Of a stretch of 64,000 nt of DNA, positions 45,062 to 56,309 are shown piece after piece; the first letter of the stretch is position 1, and each line of letters begins with the position of its first letter. The notes below the pieces were generated by a model. That model saw only the letters and a program-made list of their open reading frames with translations. It was not told where the DNA came from and did no database searches. The position numbers and the translations under genes were made by a program. Origin of the DNA: Aspergillus flavus (taxonomy: Eukaryota; Ascomycota; Eurotiomycetes; Eurotiales; Aspergillaceae); assembly GCF_009017415.1 (NCBI RefSeq), contig NC_092409.1, forward strand, positions 434,001 through 498,000. Reading direction: 5' to 3'.

Positions 45062-46668
45062 CTTGAGTAACTATTGCCTCTTTGATACCTAACGTTCTGA
45101 AAATATTAGATGCAAATGGGAGCTTGAACCCTAATATATGGCTAAGCACTTGGCAGCGTGGCGACTAGATCCTTGATCTACCGGGCCGGAAATGGGATCA
45201 TGGATGGTAAGGATTGGCAATTGCTCAAACAATCACAATATGGTGCACTAGTGACGCGAGAAATCCTACCTGCCTGACTTGGCAGGGCCTCTCTCAGCCA
45301 TGTACTTGGACATATACCCACCACTTAGCTTTCCTCAGACATTATAATGCTGCAGAGGGCCGGGAAAGGAGGAGAATTTGGAGAACCCACAGCACAGCTA
45401 TACCAGACTAAGTATAGCGTAAGCAAAAAGGTCTGAAACCTACATTATAAACACAGCTCGTGCTTCATTATTCGATAATCTTAAAACGTGCGCAGCCTAG
45501 GGTTTCTTTAGAATAGTGTTTTCTAGTATCTGCCTCGGTATTGCCGATTCGTCTTAAGAGGATACGCAATGCGGCCGGCTTCTAAAACCTCGTGCTGCAG
45601 GGACTCTACGTAGCATAATAATTAGCAAATGGCGTTATGTGATGTAGATGGATGGCGCCTGGAGGAATCTTCATTGGCGTTAAAATATGCCAAGGTGCGC
45701 TAGGACCAACCAGTTTCGCTAGAGCATACTCCGTATTGAGATTTTGGAGGTTAATTAATTTTGAGCTCGGAGAAGAACTAGGGCGGCGCCTAGACGTAAA
45801 GCCAACTATCGGACTAGACCGTGTTATATATAGCTTGCATGAATACTACCTTGAACCGACAGTTTTCGTTACCTAACATTAACAGTTCTAATAGGCCAGG
45901 CGGATACCGATCCCAGCTTCATATGTATAAACTGCAACCATGCCAATTAATGTTCGTGAGGGGAATTAGGGCAGTTACTAATGAAGTGAAGGATTCTGAA
46001 GGAATACAAGCATACATGGCATGGAAGCTTCAATTGTCCGAAAGCCGCGGAGACCGAGCGGCGTTTGATCTTGCATTTTTGTCAATTCGTTTTTTTCATA
46101 AAATTCTATTCTGCAGGGCGTGTCGGACCTAGCGCCAAGCAAAGACCACTAAGCCACCTGCGAACGCCTGTATGGACCCTGTGCGCCATGGACAAGGTAT
46201 TAAGATTTGAAAATTAAGCTTAGATAAGGAAACGTACCATGTACTCTGCAGTAGTGCAGCTTCGTTTCTCGAGCAGAGTACTGTTCAAACTTTTCAATGT
46301 GTCGTTCGCACCATTGACCCTACAATATTGGAATCGTATTTCAAGTGAGTTCGTGGGTGATTACTGAAATTACATGCCTACTATCCAATAGCTTGAGATA
46401 TATACAAGCAGTGTCTGGGACGAGACCTTCACTAGCAGTTGTGTTATAGAAGGCTATATTTTCAAAAAAGGTTTGGGCATACCCTAAACGGCTACTCTGC
46501 ACATGGAGATAACCACACTGATTCGCGACTTTGTGTGTTCCGGCCCACTAATTTTGGCCTTTTGATTCTGGACCTCGTAGCAAAGCTGTGTACTATGTCG
46601 TAGATGGGTTTCGTTGCAGCGGTACTTTTGCTGGTTTTCTTTCCTTCTATTTGCTGTTCGTGTGCCTC
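45062..46668. other. long intergenic region
   Basis: About 1.6 kb with no supported gene. Open frames here are short and without motifs. Confidence 0.5.
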
Positions 46669-47640
46669 CTACTTTCCCCCGCTGTCTCTCCTCGATTGCA
46701 TGCCCGAGTCGCAGATTTCCCGTGGTGGTTGACCCCCTCTATCACCGTTCTCGATGCGTGCGGTCTTGTGTTGTGCCCTCCTCTTTCCTGCCCTCTTTAT
46801 CAGATCTTTGGCTTCTGTCCCATCAAATTCCATCTGTTACTTGGCGTCACGATCCTTCCACGAGTCGGTGAGGTACATCAGCTGATACAATCTTGGCGAA
46901 GCCTTAATCTGGGTGTCTTCGAAAATCCCTCGCCTGTGTGGTAGCCTTGGCGTAAAATCCTGCACAGTTACTTCTGTCGCTAAGGTCGAATAGTACACCT
47001 TGTCTGCACCGTCCGAACTGGTCGTGGTTAACTTTTCCTTGGAAGAGATCTTAGAGCAGCCGTCCGCGTGACAGACGACAAATTGTTAAAGGATGGACTT
47101 GGATCAGCAGGGTGGGGCGCTGCCATGACGGCATATTGAGTATTGTCGGGACGCTTTAGAGGAAATATATTGTTCATGCTGTTGCGCCGTATGTACTGGA
47201 AGATATTGGAAACATATGTTGGTAGGACGGTTGATTGACCTAGCTATCGCAGCATCCGTTGTCATTCCAAGCGTCCCTGTCAGTCCCTTCGATGCTATAC
47301 TTGTGAATTTCTGTAGTCACCCCCTGTTGGCCCTTGTACCGTAGGTGAGGTTGGCTCCCGAGATTAAGGTAAATGACGGTTTTAATGGCTCTGTACGGTC
47401 CGGACGGTGCTTGTCCTAAAGGTGTTGCTCATTGTCGTGAATTCGGCCTCGGTGGCTGTGGGTATGAGAAGCCTGCCGTCGTAGCCACCATGCTCCAAGG
47501 CAATGCTGAACGACGCCTGGGGACCAATGGTGAGAAAGCCGGATTGAAGTATCGATCCGGCGTATCCGCATATTCCTTGCCCTCTGAAGCGCTTTCGAGA
47601 TGTTGGTTTCGGAGTTGATCCTTTCTATCATCTCCGTGCT
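46669..47640 (-). pseudogene. possible decayed gene, unrecognised
   Basis: On the minus strand, consecutive protein-like open stretches follow each other in different frames. Reading 5' to 3', they contain FLTIGPQASFSIALEHGGYD, then VTTEIHKYSIEGTDRDAWND, then VSNIFQYIRRNSMNNIFPLK, then ATEVTVQDFTPRLP and SPRLYQLMYLTDSWKDRDAK. An in-frame TAA follows and then QMEFDGTEAKDLIKRAG continues. Composition is protein-like, with few rare residues and mixed charge. One-base shifts and the TAA suggest a broken gene. I do not recognise the family, and chance open frames cannot be excluded. Confidence 0.3.
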
Positions 47641-48645
47641 ATGTGACAATTGTGTTGTGTTTGTATTTAATCCTCTTTCATTTTGATTGTCTTGTCGGCC
47701 TATCAGATTTCTCGACCCGGGAACTTACCTATACTGCCATTGTTCTAGCCCTAAGACACGGGACTTCGGTATTGACGCCCAATTGATATTCAGGGTAAGG
47801 CACAGATCACGGCAGGTCGACGGTTCTAAAGTCATCAAGGCAGTGGTAAATATAACCCTTCGTAATTGGCAGAGGAGCTTCAGGTGGCCTTTGGGAAGTT
47901 CATATGTTGAATATATAGTTCGCCTTCGGGTTATGCCGAACCCTATATATACTGAGCCATCACGACAACACGCAGCGAAATTTGTCTGAACTGCCAGTTA
48001 GCAGTCAAGGTTTAATAGATCCAAGTCAGAGAGAGGAAACGAAGGACAAATACTCTACACTAGATGTGGACTCGACACTACTATTGTACATGTCTCCTGA
48101 GGGTTACATTGCGAGCCTCAGGTATCAAGAAGCCATACAACAGGGAATGACTATACCGTAAGAAGCAGGCGGAAGGGGTGATTCGGGAGTGGTGTGGTCA
48201 TTGAGACGAGGTACGGCAAAATTGCGGAAGCTGCGGAAGGGCCGCGGACAAGGTAACGGGCCGGAGCGGTTATTGCGGGCCGAGAACAGCAGGACCCACT
48301 TCTGCAGATGACGAGGACCGGTAACATTCGTAACATAAATACGCTGACAGTCACTGCGCCTTTGACTTCAGGATTTGGTGCAGGTGGATCCGTCGCACCT
48401 TAGCGTGATGACTGCAGATAGTGGATCTCAGTGACAGGATCAGTCCGTGGCTGGACTCGCGGGGCTGCTGAAGCTTCCCCATGTGAAGTAGTTATGAGGA
48501 CATATTTGGCGCTTCTATCTCCCCTCGGTTTGAGGACGCGTGGTTCAACAAGTGTGTTTTACGAGAAGAATTGACATATCCGGTCTTGCTTTCTTGACCT
48601 AGGCCCAATTTTCATCTTTTTTAATACCTCATTCTAATTGCTACC
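47641..48645. other. intergenic region
   Basis: About 1 kb before the CMD-family gene. No gene is supported. Confidence 0.5.
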
Positions 48646-49144
48646 ATGTCCACTGATCCGAAACTCAACGACTTGCATCGAGAACTCCTCGAAGAGGGGC
48701 TCAAGATGCGCCGGGCCGTCCTCGGCCACGAGTATGTCGACCGAGCGTGGAACAATGCTACGCCGTTTACGCGGCCAGGACAGCAGCTCATCACCGAGTA
48801 CGCTTGGGGCAATGTGTGGCAGCGCCCCGGCCTCGACAGAAAACAGCGCAGTCTCTTAAGTAAGTCTTTGTCTGTGCCCTCGGTGATCGAGTTTGGCACC
48901 TGTTAATCTACGTGTAGCGATTGGTATAATTATCGCACAGAAGGCGTGGCTGGAGCTGGCACTACACACTCGCGGCGCGATCAATAACGGTGTCTCGGAA
49001 CTTGAGATTAGAGAGGCAGTGTTGCACTCAACAGTGTACTGTGGCACACCTGCTGGTGTGGAAGCGATGATGGTAACGGAAAGGACGATTAATGAAATGA
49101 TTGAGAAGGGTGAATATAAGCGACCCGAGGAAACTGGGCTTTGA
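48646..49144 (+). CDS. carboxymuconolactone decarboxylase (CMD)-family protein
   Basis: Exons 48646-48859 and 48918-49144 give 146 residues. The intron at 48860-48917 (GTAAGT to GTGTAG) joins KQRSLL to [43 protein letters not shown]. That stretch is the CMD/AhpD core, with the helix pair and 'E..E..LH...YCG'. Length is close to bacterial PcaC. There is a single Cys in the YCG motif, so it is not a CxxC AhpD peroxidase. Relatives decarboxylate 4-carboxymuconolactone in protocatechuate breakdown, or act in fungal polyketide pathways. No other catabolic gene of that route is in the window. Confidence 0.9.
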
Positions 49145-49652
49145 TTTATAGTACTAGATAGTGTGGCTGAGTCCATTCTCTGTATACCTTTCGGAGTCCA
49201 CCTTGTATGAATGTCACGAAATAGACAGTTTTCACAATTTTGTCACGGCTTTGAGGCTCTGTGGAGCATGTTCCTTCCCACCATATTTGCTTTTGATGAC
49301 AATTTGTGCACACAATTAAATCACCCAAATATAAGCAAATATTTCCATAAGAAAGCGCAAGTTTACTCTCCGAACGTTTGGACCCCTTTACGATAATTGC
49401 GACGTAACAAGATAACGAAACCAGAAGACAAGAAGGTAGATAAGGTACTTCAAGCAAGACAACCGATGCACGGGCCAGTCAATGGGAGGATATCAGTACG
49501 ACAGTCTGGAAGATACAAGTTCTAGCAAGTCCAGCCATTGCGACCTCGTTGAAGCAGAACTAAGGTTTTAAGAAAAAGTTTCATTCAAATTCATATCTAA
49601 CATGCGCCAGAATTTTAAACCCAAATTGTAGAAAATTATTAACATTCTTGAT
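49145..49652. other. convergent intergenic region
   Basis: About 500 nt lie between the 3' ends of the CMD gene and the FAD/NAD(P) gene. No feature is seen. Confidence 0.6.
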
Positions 49653-51602
49653 TCAAACTCCAACCTCCAGAACAGTAACCTCCGAAACTTCTACGTTCGG
49701 CCACGCCTTGACTTCAGTCTGGCGCTCCACGGCGGTATTTCCACTGACCGCGGCAGACAGGGCAGCTCGAGCCACAGCATCAGTGTCAGATAGAGTAACT
49801 GAGTTCACACCTGGTCTTGCTCCTGCTGCAGTAACCCAGTGGACACCTTCAGTGGGGACACCAACGGCGAATCGTCTTTCATGTGCACGACCTTGGGAGT
49901 CGATAATACGGTACGGGCTGAGCGTGATATCAAGACCTCCAGTCTCGTAGCCGTCAACCGTGTGAGGGCGGCACTGACCCGTCTTAAGCAGATGTGAAAG
50001 AAGCTCGTCGGCAGTATGTCTAAGACTTGGCTCCGGCAGACGCGCCTCAATGAGAGTGGTAACACGGACCTTAAGTCCGGGTACTTCGGGGGAGTACACA
50101 GTCCAGGCTCCGTCCTCAGCACGGGCCTGTGGTCGTGGGCCAAGAACATCAAGTATTCCGGCCTCAATCAGAGCGATCATTTGCTCAATACGCTGACGAG
50201 GGGGTCCGATGGACAGGAAGGCGTTCAGTGGTGTGTACCAACGGTCCAAGTGGTCCCTGTGTGAAAGACCAGACAGTCCCGCATGGTCCACAATGAGTCG
50301 CAACTCGTTGCGCAGATCGCGCATCACATCCAGGGCTGCCTTCAAAGGTCCGTTGACGTTACCAAGGGAGGCCTCTTTAGCATCCTCCCGTAGGTACTCC
50401 AGCATCCAGTCCCTCCAGGCACCGGCTGTGAAGGTACGTTCACCGTATGGTCGGGAAATGCGGTCCCAGGACCAGCGGTTCTCTTCAGTAATGCCGAAGT
50501 CAGTGAGCACCTGGGCTTCTTCGAGGCTCTTGTGTGCAGTGGCGAGGAAGCGATCCCTGAAGTCGCCGAGCTCGAATCCATGTTGTCTCAACAGGGCTTC
50601 GTAGTAGACGGTTTCCACCTCCTTCGAGACAAGCGGCCAAATTTCCTTCAGGAAGTTCGGCGCGTTGCCAGAGTCGGCGCGCTGGCGAAAACCATCAATC
50701 ACCTCCTCAGTAAAAATCAGTGGCATGTGACGGCCGTATGCACCCTTTGCATTGTCACCACGTGCTTGGTACGGAATCCCGCGACGTGAGCCAGCATACA
50801 TACGAGGCTCCCTTCCAGAGGGGTGGTAGCGTAATCCGTTGGGCGTACGGCTAAACCGACCACCACGACCTGTAGTCAGCAAAGCCATGTAGTCGAAGAA
50901 ATTGAGACCGAGACCACGCAAGAAGACTGGCTCGCCAGGTTTGAGAGAGGATAGGTCAACATCTGCCGGATTGGAGGGCGTGATGTGGCGCAGGCCATTC
51001 TGGTCAGCATATGCAGTCAGCTGCTGTAGCTGTGCATCTGCGACTAGCGGTAGATGGCCCTGAGCGAGAACCACAGCAGACAAACCGGATAAGGTGCGGC
51101 CGGTAGACAGGGTGAGGGTTTGGCGGCCATCTGGCGCATCGTCGAGGCTAACTGCGCGGGCAGCGTGGACCTCAATCTCAACCCCGGTGGGAGCGTTGCG
51201 AACTACCTCGCGGAAGACCCATTCTAGGTAATGGCCGTACTGTGCGCGGGTTGGGTATTCGTCGGGACCCAGTCCAAGTTTAGCATCGGTTGCCCATTCA
51301 TACAAACTTGGTCCCTCGCGTATCGGTCCCGAGCAAACCACACTCTTGTCAGTGTACAAGGTAACTTGGGAAGTCACCGTGTTCATCAGTAACTCCGATG
51401 ACTGGGCGGTGCGCCAGACACGGCCTGCTCCTGGGGGCGAAGGGTCGACGACGTGAACCGTTAGTCGCGCACCAGGCGCGAGAAAGTCGGTTGCAGAAGC
51501 ACAGAGACGTTCCAGCGCGCTGGTTCCGCGCGGTCCCATGCCGACAATGGCGACGTGGGCATGAGTGGTCCCGGAGGGCGTGGCTGGAATGGAGTACTTC
51601 AT
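49653..51602 (-). CDS. bacterial-type FAD/NAD(P)-binding protein (NAD_binding_9-like)
   Basis: An intronless frame starts MKYSIPATPSGTTHAHVAIV (649 residues). An upstream in-frame Met would add 33 residues that look like leader sequence. The dinucleotide motif is HVAIVGMGPRGTSALERL (about residues 15-32). VHVVDPSPPGAGRVWRTAQS, MNTVTSQVTLYTD and VVLAQGHLP follow. The middle has RGLGLNFFDYMALLTTGRGG and the C-terminus YRIIDSQGRAHERRFAVG and VHWVTAAGARPGVNS. This order is that of the large FAD-NAD(P)-binding family common in actinobacteria. Lack of introns and the visibly GC-rich coding sequence, amid intron-rich AT-richer neighbours, suggest transfer. The reaction is unknown; relatives are proposed flavin oxygenases. 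Confidence 0.85.
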   Translation of the reverse strand: MKYSIPATPSGTTHAHVAIVGMGPRGTSALERLCASATDFLAPGARLTVHVVDPSPPGAGRVWRTAQSSELLMNTVTSQVTLYTDKSVVCSGPIREGPSLYEWATDAKLGLGPDEYPTRAQYGHYLEWVFREVVRNAPTGVEIEVHAARAVSLDDAPDGRQTLTLSTGRTLSGLSAVVLAQGHLPLVADAQLQQLTAYADQNGLRHITPSNPADVDLSSLKPGEPVFLRGLGLNFFDYMALLTTGRGGRFSRTPNGLRYHPSGREPRMYAGSRRGIPYQARGDNAKGAYGRHMPLIFTEEVIDGFRQRADSGNAPNFLKEIWPLVSKEVETVYYEALLRQHGFELGDFRDRFLATAHKSLEEAQVLTDFGITEENRWSWDRISRPYGERTFTAGAWRDWMLEYLREDAKEASLGNVNGPLKAALDVMRDLRNELRLIVDHAGLSGLSHRDHLDRWYTPLNAFLSIGPPRQRIEQMIALIEAGILDVLGPRPQARAEDGAWTVYSPEVPGLKVRVTTLIEARLPEPSLRHTADELLSHLLKTGQCRPHTVDGYETGGLDITLSPYRIIDSQGRAHERRFAVGVPTEGVHWVTAAGARPGVNSVTLSDTDAVARAALSAAVSGNTAVERQTEVKAWPNVEVSEVTVLEVGV

Positions 51603-54310
51603 CGTGAAAGGAACTTTTCGGATTTGATATGAAGTTTTGAATTGTACTTTTATGAAAAACAACCGCTCTGCAAATGAGATTCTGCTGGTGAAGATTGTCA
51701 AGGGTATCTATGTGCTGGAATCGCTTTTGTGTTTGATGATTTTAGAAGTTGGTGCGAACATCTAACTCTTGATGTCTACGGTTTATATATACAATCCAGC
51801 GTTGTAACAATTCCCAAGCACCTTGAGTTGCCATTGAGTCTGGGCCACCACGATGTCATACTCCCTGTCACAGCTCAGCCATTGTGGTTGGTACATCCTT
51901 CACAACATCACCCTCATGCACGTTTCCAATTGTGTGATTTGACATTGACGCTCCAGGAGCCATCTAAGGATCAGCTTGAAGCAGATCAAAAGGGAGGATT
52001 GTGACAATGCAGCCGTCATGTTTGACATGCACTGTCAAAATCACATACAAACCCGATTCATTGGTGGATGTATGAGGTAGGAAAAAAAGAAGCCTGCAGT
52101 GGTATGCTGAATTAGGGTCTCCGGCTCAGAGCATCAACAGCGGGCATGGCTGCGGGAGGAAGCAGCCAATCTATGACAATGCATAGAGACTATGACACTG
52201 CATAGCGTGACACTACATGAAACATTTTCAGTGCAGATCCTACGCAGTCTATGATCTTCAGCGCCTTTGTGCAAAATGGATGGGAACTTTCGAGATCCAG
52301 AATGCCTGCGGCTGTACGCAAATATCCTTGGCAGACACGAGCCAAGTCATCCTTGAAAAACCGTTATGCATAACAGCAGTTCATTAATTACACCAACGAC
52401 CCACTCTTACTAGTAGGATTTTTTTCGTATGGCGTGAAATAAGACCTAATCTGTTCTAGTGTCTCGTAACAGCGCCCTACTCAGGATGCAGCGCGCGCAT
52501 CTGCATCTCAGCCCCAGCAAGGGCTTTTGCCACTAGTCACTTATATCTTCACGGAATTAAAAGCCGACTCCCTGCATTAGTCTGCCCTTTTGGCTTTGTA
52601 CTTTTCTGTAGCGTTTTCCTTTTTTTTTTTTTTTGCAGGTTTTTTTTTTTTTTTTTTTTTGTATGTATTTCCAACTTCCCACTTGAGTCGGGACTCTAGT
52701 TGGGCACCCTGCATTGCTCGGTGGGTACAGCAAGGCAACATCCTTCCAATGATAATACTTAGCCTGTATATGTCGTTAGTTACGACCTACCTCAATTGGC
52801 AGCTAGTTGCGACCGTGAAATACGTCTGTGATTGCGTCAGAAATTCAGAATCGGAGATGCAGCGAGAATTCATGATCAATCCCCGCCAAGGTCCTTTTGT
52901 CCGAGCTCTACGAAAGCACATTGGGAGAAGGGTTGACCCCAGAAGAATTAATTCCTTGTTTGATGGTGGGAGTCGACATCTATGCTTTTGTCCTTTCCAT
53001 ATTCGCTAGATAGTAGGGCTAGTGGGTTCCGTTGTATTTGACAAAAATGCGTTTACTGTCAGCTAGATTCTCTTTACCAATTCTACTACCTGTATTCCAG
53101 AGCATTTTGCACATATACGTGTAGATATATGTTTATTTAACTTGTTCAAATTTGCGGTTCGCTTTTGGTCTATTATACTTCAATGTTCGCTAAAAATACT
53201 GCAAGCTTGCGTTATACATAATCATGACCCTGTTCTATATTCATTATTGTAACAACATCAGGAGCCGCCAGTATCCCACATAATACAATAGATATCCATA
53301 ATCATTCTTATTTGACCAGAATGGAAAGCAAAGATGAGAAGAGATACTGGTTGCCCATGTAGCAGCTGATGTGGAAGATTCCCTGCACAAGTCGAATAGT
53401 TGGGTCGTGGAAAGGATTACACCGCAAAGCACTTCAGCGTGTGGAGGGCACTTTGCAATCTAATTTATTCTTCTAGGAGTAAGCCCTCCTCGGCCGTCTC
53501 TAATTTCTTTTTGTTATTTCCGCTCCGCGGGCACCAGAGGGTATTATCGCATGTAAAGGGTATCCTACGTTTGTTCGCTTTCTTAGCCGGATTATCAACA
53601 GACATTTCTTATGTAACCAAGATGACTAGTAGATTAAGTGTTCCATGAAGATACTGTTCAGAGATTGACCCTCTGCCTTATAAGTTTCCGAGATTTCCTC
53701 ACCCACTCACTTGAGAAGCGGGCTGAGACTATTACAGCGACTAGGGAAGCAAGGACTACAGTAATCGAGTTACTGTGGCTTTGTCGGACAATCATTCTTA
53801 TACTGAAACTGAACTATCGCCGCTAGATGGCCTTGATGCTTTAGTATGAGCTGCGATGTGACTTTGTGCGTGTTTATAAACATATAACTTCGAATGCTTG
53901 GACTATTTTGTCCTATGCACGACCTTTCAACGAGATCTATCGGCTATTGCGGAGGTCCAAGAAGAAAACTGTGCCGAGGCCATGTCGCATATGAATCATG
54001 ATCGACCAGGACGTCCGAAAGCGACACCAGTCTCAGCATGTCCGCAATACCCGATACCTCCGCGGTGTCAGCTTCGCGTCTGGAATGTGAAGGCAATTTC
54101 TTATAGGGGCCATGCGCTTGTCCCAAACAATATAGTCTGATGTATTTTGCCCTATGTCTCGCGCAGTCCTCCTTCGCCACCGCCTTGCTCTCTGTTTGGC
54201 TTTTACGTCACTTTTGTGTTGCTTAACCAACACACGAGACAGAGTCAGTATCTGACGGCGTTTATACTCCCGGGGCGTGGCCTAGAGTATCGCCAACAGC
54301 GCCACGCAAA
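51603..54310. other. long divergent intergenic region
   Basis: About 2.7 kb lie between the FAD/NAD(P) gene and the DHA1 transporter. No gene is supported. Two long T tracts lie at 52619-52634 and 52641-52660, separated by GCAGG. Confidence 0.5.
52619..52660 (+). repeat. paired poly-T tracts
   Basis: Two T runs of about 16 and 20 bases are separated by GCAGG. This is simple-sequence DNA, which also explains the Phe-rich frame that crosses it. Confidence 0.85.
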
Positions 54311-56109
54311 ATGAGTCTCCCACTATGGAGCGAGAGCAGTGAGAGAGGCTCTCAGACAGATAACACTGTGGAAATCAGCGACATCGAGGCGCAGGTATAC
54401 TCGAACCCCAATCCAAATTGCTGGTAACCATACCAGACTAACTGATGACCCGACCTAGAGTAATATTTCCGAGAAGAGGTCAGAGCCAAGTAGACCTTTG
54501 TCGATGGGAGAAGGGAAAGCTTTCCCTCCACTATTACCAAACGAAGATGATTATATCGTCACATTCGACGGCCCGGACGACCCGGAACATCCGTTTAACT
54601 GGAGCTTTACAGTGAAGTACGTAGATCACCTACATTAGTTGAGATTTGGGCTAACCCTATTTTTCATTTACATAGGCTCTATACCTCGGTTATGGTGTGC
54701 TTTGGCACATTTATCTCATCGTTTGCTAGCGCGGTGTTTGCCCCAGGGACCGCTGGCGTAGCCAAGGCATTTGGAGTGAGTACCGAGGTCGGGATTCTTG
54801 GTACCACTCTTTTCGTTCTCGGGTTTGCATCGGGCCCATTGATATGGGCGCCATCTTCAGAATTAATAGGACGGCGGTTACCCTTGACTGTGGGCATGTT
54901 CGGTGTTGCGGTTTTCAGCATTGCATCGGCTGTGGCGAAAGATATTCAAACTGTTATCATCTGTCGCTTTTTTGCTGGGCTATTTGGCGCCAGCCAGCTC
55001 TCGGTAGTTCCTGCCGTTCTATCGGACCTTTTCAATAATATTCATCGTGGGCCTGCTATCACGGTTTACTCGCTGGCCGTGTTTGTAGGCCCCTTTAGCG
55101 GCCCATTCATTGGGGGGTTCATCTCCTCCAGCTTCCTCGGCTGGCGATGGACACTCTATATTCCTGCTTTCATGGGCTTCGCATGTTGCAGTGTATTCGT
55201 ACTTTTCTTGAAAGAAACATATGCTCCATGCATCCTCATCCCAAAGGCAGAAGCTCTCCGGCACCAGACCTCCAATTGGGGGGTCCATGCTAAGCAAGAG
55301 ATGGTTAAAGTCGACTTTCAAGAGTTGCTTGAAAAGTATTTTACGCGGCCATTGCGAATGCTGGTCACCGAGCCGATTATCTTGGTTGTCTCTCTCTACA
55401 TGTCCTTCATCTATGGACTCGTGTACGCGCTGCTGGTAGCCTATCCTTACGTATTTGAGTCAGTCTACGGAATGAATCCCGGACTCAGCGGCCTCACCTT
55501 TTTTGGGCTTATCATTGGTCAAGTGCTAGCATGCGGATTTGTTCTGTCTCAACAGTCCATCTACGTGAAGAAGCTAATAGCAAACAAAAACGTACCTGTC
55601 CCCGAATGGCGGTTGCCGCCTGCCATTATCGGTGCTCCAATTTTCACCGTGGGAGTATTCTGGTAAGTAGTCGCCTGGAATGTTGGAAACGAGCTAGATC
55701 TAATATCCCGTTTAGGTTCAGTTGGACAGGCTTTACGTCGTCAATTCACTGGCTTGCTCCAACTGCCTCAGGAGTTCTGATCGGGTTCGGGATCCTGTGT
55801 ATCTTCCTTCCCTGTTTCAACTACTTGGTCGATTCGTACCTTCCGCTGTAAGTTACAAGCCGATATGTCGTGAGGCCTCAAGATACTGACTATGTTGGTA
55901 GCGCCGCATCCACCGTTGCTGCGAATATTATTCTCCGATCTAGCGTCGCCGCCGGGTTTCCCTTGTTTGCCAAGCAGATGTTTAAGAATCTCGGGGTACA
56001 GTGGGCAGGTACCCTGATAGGATGTTTGGCGGCCATTATGATTCCGATCCCTGTGGTGTTCAAGAAGTATGGGCCGCGACTGAGGGGAAAGTCGAAACTG
56101 ATGCCCTAA
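54311..56109 (+). CDS. DHA1-type MFS transporter (polyamine/drug efflux family)
   Basis: Five exons keep frame: 54311-54394, 54459-54616, 54676-55662, 55716-55847 and 55902-56109, giving 522 residues. The cytosolic N-terminus is acidic and ends 'DYIVTFDGPDDPEHPFNWSF', the usual prelude in Tpo/Flu-type DHA1 pumps. 'GTAGVAKAFGVSTEV' and 'GPLIWAPSSELIGRRLPL' (motif A region) follow, then 'FAGLFGASQLSVVPAVLSDLF', 'GPFSGPFIGGFI' (motif C type) and twelve helices. The end GPRLRGKSKLMP is basic. It lies 200 nt upstream of, and in line with, the Zn2Cys6 regulator, which may control it. The substrate is not predictable. Confidence 0.92.
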
Positions 56110-56309
56110 CGGTGTATGTACATATGTTTTCCATCGGAATAGAGATTCTCATAGACATCACATGCCATAAATGATCACGTGGTAGGGTTATAAGAGGCTC
56201 ACATAAGAAGAATAAGAATAGCCGCTCCCGCCCGCCGGTTCTGCCGCCTTCCGTCTCCCCGCCATCGCTTTTTAACCCTGGCTGCGTATCGCTTGACTAC
56301 TCCCTCTCA

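Noticed and set aside
45165..45205. Possible second tRNA-like fold
   Set aside because: A CCGGGCC stretch and short stems are present, but no T-arm TTCRANY and no consistent cloverleaf.
46588..46944. 118-codon plus-strand ORF as a membrane protein gene
   Set aside because: Hydrophobic but Cys/Pro-rich with no family motifs, and it is antisense to the more protein-like minus-strand stretches.
52590..53009. 139-codon ORF starting with poly-Phe
   Set aside because: The Phe runs come from the poly-T tracts. The remainder has no motif, and no splicing makes it longer.
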